Assembly (NCBI RefSeq): GCF_910592395.1
Contig: NC_088316.1
Coordinates: 15,686,001 to 15,750,000, forward strand
Origin: Lineus longissimus
Lineage: Eukaryota; Nemertea; Pilidiophora; Heteronemertea; Lineidae
Direction: 5' to 3'
Length of the DNA stretch: 64,000 nucleotides
Part shown: in pieces, positions 60,560-64,000 of the stretch
How the letters are laid out: every line of letters begins with the position of its first letter
How positions within the stretch are numbered: position 1 is the stretch's first letter
Notes under the pieces: generated by a model
Seen by the model: only the letters and a program-made list of their open reading frames with translations
The model's database searches: none
What the model was told of the DNA's origin: nothing
Program-made: the position numbers and the translations under genes

Positions 60560-60650
60560 CTTCCAAAGGCACGCGCGACACCAGACTGAGGAAGACTATG
60601 GCGCGAATCCAGAAAGTCCAGGAAGACAGGCATTTAGCCAATTTATTGGC
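60560..60650 (-). pseudogene. Kazal exon 1 remnant
   Basis: The copy keeps the 3' end of Kazal exon 1 and its donor (complement of CCTTAC) but the sequence breaks at about 60646, where CCAATTTATT joins GGCCATAAACC. That removes the start codon and most of the leader. Exon 2 is represented only by a few dozen bases next to the fold-back element. It cannot encode the protein. Confidence 0.8.
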
Positions 60651-61847
60651 CATAAACCTTGGCAGCGCTTTGGGATTTTAGACCAAAACCCTTCAACATC
60701 GCAGTATGAATATGATATAATTATATAAGTTAATGACGTTATATAAGACAACATCTCACAACTCGTATGCCCGAACAACTGTCTCATAAGCCTTAAGGCT
60801 GGCTATTTGTATAAATAAATAGGTGACAATAAACAAATAATATAATATAAGTTTATATCAAGGCTAAGATATTTCTTCACAAATTCGAAAATTTCCCAAC
60901 TGGGATTTCAGACGGGGGTTTCAGAGAGGACGAGTTTCGCCGAACAACGGGGTTATCTTGATCGAGCGCCAAGAGCACCTGGAATAAAAATAAGTAAACA
61001 GACGACAGCAGTTCCTTTGATGCTTTGACTACTCTAAGCATTCATTTGGACTTGGTGAAGAGCCATTATCTATTTGTTGAATTTACCGGTATTTCTATAG
61101 ATTTTTCGTCGGTGAATGGGAAGACTTCTTTGCATTTGAGATTTTTAGTTCACTATTTTATTATTCCACAATATTATGATTTGGCAATTTTGAGATAAAC
61201 TAATATTTAAGTTTTTTTCACTTCAACACCCAATATTACAATCATATAAGGAATTGTAACAAACCGAGCACACCAGTGAAATGAACTTTCTCATCCTCAT
61301 TGCGTAGTACATGTATATCAAATTTACTCTGGGCAGTCGCCATCTTGGTTCTTCTGGTTGCCAACAGAGCCTGACAGAATCTTGATACACCTGTGCACAG
61401 AGATGTTCATAGAAATATACACATTTTCGATTTTCTACTTGGCAACTAAGGTGGCTAGCTCGGTGAAGTCGACGCCAAGGTATAGACCCAACCCCCATTA
61501 TTTATCAAGGACAACATCAAGCTTTCACCTATTGTTGAACAAGACTGACGTCTGGTCTATCGAAAGCAGACGGGTATCAGTTCTGGCAGAGTCTTTCTAT
61601 TGAAAGACTCTGGTTCCGGTAAAAAAGAAACCATTTCGCAAAACTTGAGCAATCGCCAGGAAATCGTACACGACGTCATACATAATGACGTAGTCTCGTA
61701 ATGATGAACGTACATCGAACCAGACCAGATCACATTCGTGCGCGTTTACACGGCAAACCAATCTAGACCGATCCGGATCGATCTTGTTCGGTTTGGTCCC
61801 AAATGGCCCTGCCCCCCTACTGTATTCATAACATTGAAATTGTCACT

Positions 61848-62018
61848 TCAATCGATTTCAAGCTTCTTGAACGTGCCTTCAACTCCTGTAGCTTGTGGGT
61901 CTATACCCTTGGGTTTGTTGAACAGTCGCTTTGGGTCATCCAAGTGGTACTTGTTCATATCCTCAAAGTGATCCTCTAATGCATGTAGACGGTCATATCC
62001 ATCCTGGAAAAAATCCAT
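61848..62018 (-). pseudogene. CRAL-TRIO last exon copy, orphaned
   Basis: A 171-bp match to the final exon of the carrier gene, with acceptor and reading frame intact ([20 protein letters not shown]...TFKKLEID, stop TGA at 61848-61850 instead of TAA). The middle four coding exons are absent from copy 2, so this is a gene fragment. An open frame extends upstream to 62312 through unrelated sequence, which I read as chance. Confidence 0.8.
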
Positions 62019-62576
62019 CTGAATGTAAGCACGAGGAAAGCGAATGAACCGGAGTTTGAGGGAGTGTTCTAATCCAGTGTGGTCAAATAAAATTTTGGCA
62101 ACAGTACAAAAATTCTCAGTAAAAAACAATCCTTTTTTGCAACTAGGAAATACACATTGCCATGCAGATGGCAGGAAAACGCATCTAAGCACTTTTGGCA
62201 ATGTGGGGGCATTGCCAGCACATACAATCCCTTTCACAAAGGTTGCACCCCTCCTTCCTATAATCCTGGATCCGCGCCTGATACCTGCCGAGGCTTTGCA
62301 TTGCGCCAACACCAGGAGATGGGGAAAAAGAGGGGCATCAAACTACATGGTGTATCACTTACCTTTCAAAACTTTCGCTCTGGAAATGTCTTGTTGTCCT
62401 TTCGCCACGCCTATAGCCCACACATTCAGAATTGAGAATGCTTGGAAAGCTCTTTGGGACAGACCTGGATATTGAATCCAATAGTGCGCTCAATCCTTTG
62501 TCTTCGTATGTGACCCACTCACTTGTAGTCACACAGAGCGTGGCTATCGCAGAAAAAATATTGCATATAATACCAT

Positions 62577-63042
62577 ATATAATATCATATATAAGACAAC
62601 TTATCAATAAAAGCATGAATAGAGACTTTCATTACAAATTCTTTTTTGCAGGACATGCGCGAGTGAAGGCCATTTACTGAGACCAGGCAAGGAGATATTT
62701 TGATATGCTTGAGAAGTCACAGGTGCCGCCAGCAATCATTTCAAAAGCAGGATCTAATTTCACCGTCTAAAGGATGTCTTTCTGCAACAGCAATATCCAA
62801 ACAAACCATCTGTAGCGTATAGCTATAAACCGAATAAGGCAGGCCAGAGGGGGAAAAGAATATCACTTGCGACAGCAAAGCTTTATTAAATTGTTTAAGA
62901 AATATACAACATTTTACCTCGGAACCTTTCCTTTCTGCCCATGGTTGTGAAGTGACATTTGCTAGTATAAATGCGCCATTTGTATTGATCCGATATTTTC
63001 ATTTCCTTTGAAGAAAATACGATATGGAGAGCGTGACTTAAA
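62577..63042. other. Interval upstream of Cys-loop receptor gene
   Basis: AT-rich sequence with no supported exon; expected to include the receptor promoter and 5' UTR. No core element assigned. Confidence 0.4.
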
Positions 63043-63733
63043 ATGGCGCTGTTTCGACTTTTGCTTTACTTGCCAGTAGCATTCCTTGCCGTTTCGATAT
63101 GCAGGTAGGTCCTTTATTCTTATTTAGACCCTCGAAAGCCCAGCATCATTTTGAATCAGATGATATATACATACCCAGCTGAAAATGACAAGAGGTGCTG
63201 GACGACATACCCGAGCTCGCCTCTATCTTGTGATATTACTTGTACCATGCAACTTTTCACGCGTCGTCGCGACCCGATACGTTCTCGCTTCATCGCTATA
63301 CTCCGGGAGAAGGTGCGGTGGCGTAGCAGTTCGAGCGGATGACTTATGGCCGAAAAGTTGATGGTTCGAATTGGAAAAGCGCTATGAAATGCCGAACTTC
63401 AACTTTTTACACTATTTTTCTATGTTTTATTGTTCTTGATCTAGGGCGGCTACCATCCAGACTTTCCTAGACACATTGCTGAAGGGCTACGACAAAAGAA
63501 TCAAACCCGATGCCGGTGAGTTAGCGAAGTTGTTATTACTTGAATTGGGACAGACATCATCTTAATTACCACGAGCAAACCTCTTACAAATCTGTATTTA
63601 TAAGTTCTCCAAGATACTTCCTTTTGCTGAAATATACATTCTCAATATCTTTGTTTATGTTTCAGGCAAGACAACGTACGTTTCACTCGACATGTTTGTG
63701 CAAGACTTCAGTCGGATAGACACCAATACAATG
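63043..63733 (+). CDS. Cys-loop ligand-gated (probably anion) channel subunit, first three exons; gene continues past window
   Basis: Exons 63043-63104, 63445-63515 and 63666-63733 join in frame. Residues 1-19 are a signal peptide (MALFRLLLYLPVAFLAVSI). Then TIQTFLDTLLKGYDKRIKPD and GKTTYVSLDMFVQDFSRIDT-NTM, the start of the pentameric receptor extracellular domain: the YD-RI-P helix-to-loop motif and the first beta strands with the SID/SRIDT-M pattern of glycine, GABA-A and invertebrate glutamate/histamine chloride channels. The third exon is 68 bp, as in vertebrate GABA-A/glycine receptor genes. The Cys-loop and membrane helices lie outside the window, so ligand and ion choice are unknown. 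Confidence 0.82.
63306..63385 (+). mobile_element. tRNA-like sequence, probable SINE head, in receptor intron 1
   Basis: GGTGCGGTGGCGTAGCAGTT then CGAGCGGATG gives an A-box-like segment, and GATGGTTCGAATTGG gives a B box at about 63360-63372. Spacing is tRNA-like, but stems do not pair well enough for a functional tRNA. A tRNA-derived SINE fragment is the simplest reading. Confidence 0.5.
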
Positions 63734-64000
63734 GTGAGTTAGTGCAGCATCTTGATGACAGAGCTACTGGAGTCGTCTGTCTGCTTCTTCTTCACCTCCC
63801 CTCCTACATTTCCACCATCACCATCACACCACCAACACAATCCCTTCTTCTTATAGTCCTCTTCCTTCTTCTTATAGCCCTCCTCCTTTTCCTTTTTGTC
63901 CCCTTCTCATTGTTCGTTTTCCTTTATTAAGAATTCTTCTTCTAATTTCTGCTCCTCCTCTTTTTTTCTCCTCTTTTTTCAGTAATCAAGTTTCGTATTT

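Larger units (their letters stand above)
60206..62576. repeat. Tandem duplication, copy 2 (shortened)
   Basis: Blocks of copy 1 recur in the same order and orientation: 60206-60650 (Kazal exon 2 start to exon 1), 60650-61670, 61670-62060 (CRAL-TRIO last exon), 62340-62576 (carrier 5' UTR side). Large parts are missing, and about 95 bp near 60749-60840 and about 270 bp near 62067-62335 are not in copy 1. The unit ends at ACCAT 62572-62576. Confidence 0.85.

Noticed and set aside
61848-62312. 154-aa frame joining unknown sequence to the orphan CRAL-TRIO exon
   Set aside because: The intact gene splices at the acceptor before MDFFQ, and the upstream part has no similarity to the family; chance read-through.
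63306-63385. Functional tRNA gene
   Set aside because: A and B boxes are recognisable but the cloverleaf stems do not pair; a SINE remnant is more likely.

Overview
The window is eukaryotic nuclear DNA. It has spliced genes with GT-AG introns, long UTRs with AATAAA signals, minisatellites, miniature inverted-repeat elements and tRNA-derived SINE-like pieces. The gene set (CEP135, PAM16, NuMA, HMMR/RHAMM, a plant-type coclaurine N-methyltransferase-like enzyme, a BRICHOS precursor, rhodopsin-family receptors with degenerate DRY/NPxxY motifs, a Kazal protein, a CRAL-TRIO lipid carrier and a Cys-loop receptor), together with intron-rich structure and frequent ACATGTA words, fits a marine bilaterian invertebrate. 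It could be a lophotrochozoan or a non-vertebrate deuterostome; the sequence alone does not decide. All exon models below were read by eye from splice sites, reading-frame phase and family similarity.

Layout. 45-2993 (+): last eight exons of CEP135, a centriole protein. 6150-7229 (-): complete PAM16 (TIM16). 8059-23825 (+): complete 24-coding-exon NuMA orthologue, about 2756 aa, with one 4,029-nt coiled-coil exon. 25.8-30.0 kb: a 46-bp minisatellite with higher-order duplication. 31951-38845 (-): HMMR/RHAMM orthologue. 39238-42245 (+): methyltransferase, head-to-head with HMMR. 43048-44637 (-): secreted BRICHOS precursor with a Gly/Ser-rich peptide after a furin-type site. 45267-50830 (-): three rhodopsin-class GPCR genes, two intronless paralogues and one four-exon gene with a decayed tandem repeat of an exon end. 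51.76-52.20 kb: an inverted-repeat element. 53092-53852 (-): Kazal-type secreted protein. 55732-57698 (-): TTPA/CRAL-TRIO protein. 58504-60205: a 1.7-kb fold-back element. 60206-62576: a shortened second copy of the Kazal/CRAL-TRIO interval. 63043-63733 (+): first three exons of a Cys-loop ligand-gated channel, cut by the window end.

Biology. Three of the first four genes (CEP135, NuMA, HMMR) are coiled-coil centrosome or spindle-pole proteins, and NuMA and HMMR are convergent neighbours. The second half is lineage-specific: secreted proteins, receptors and a carrier, with tandem duplication and mobile-element activity. The most unusual items are the fold-back element sitting at the junction of a tandem duplication, the BRICHOS precursor with its repeat-built Gly/Ser/Cys cargo, the tandemly duplicated splice donor in a GPCR, and the long novel tail of NuMA.
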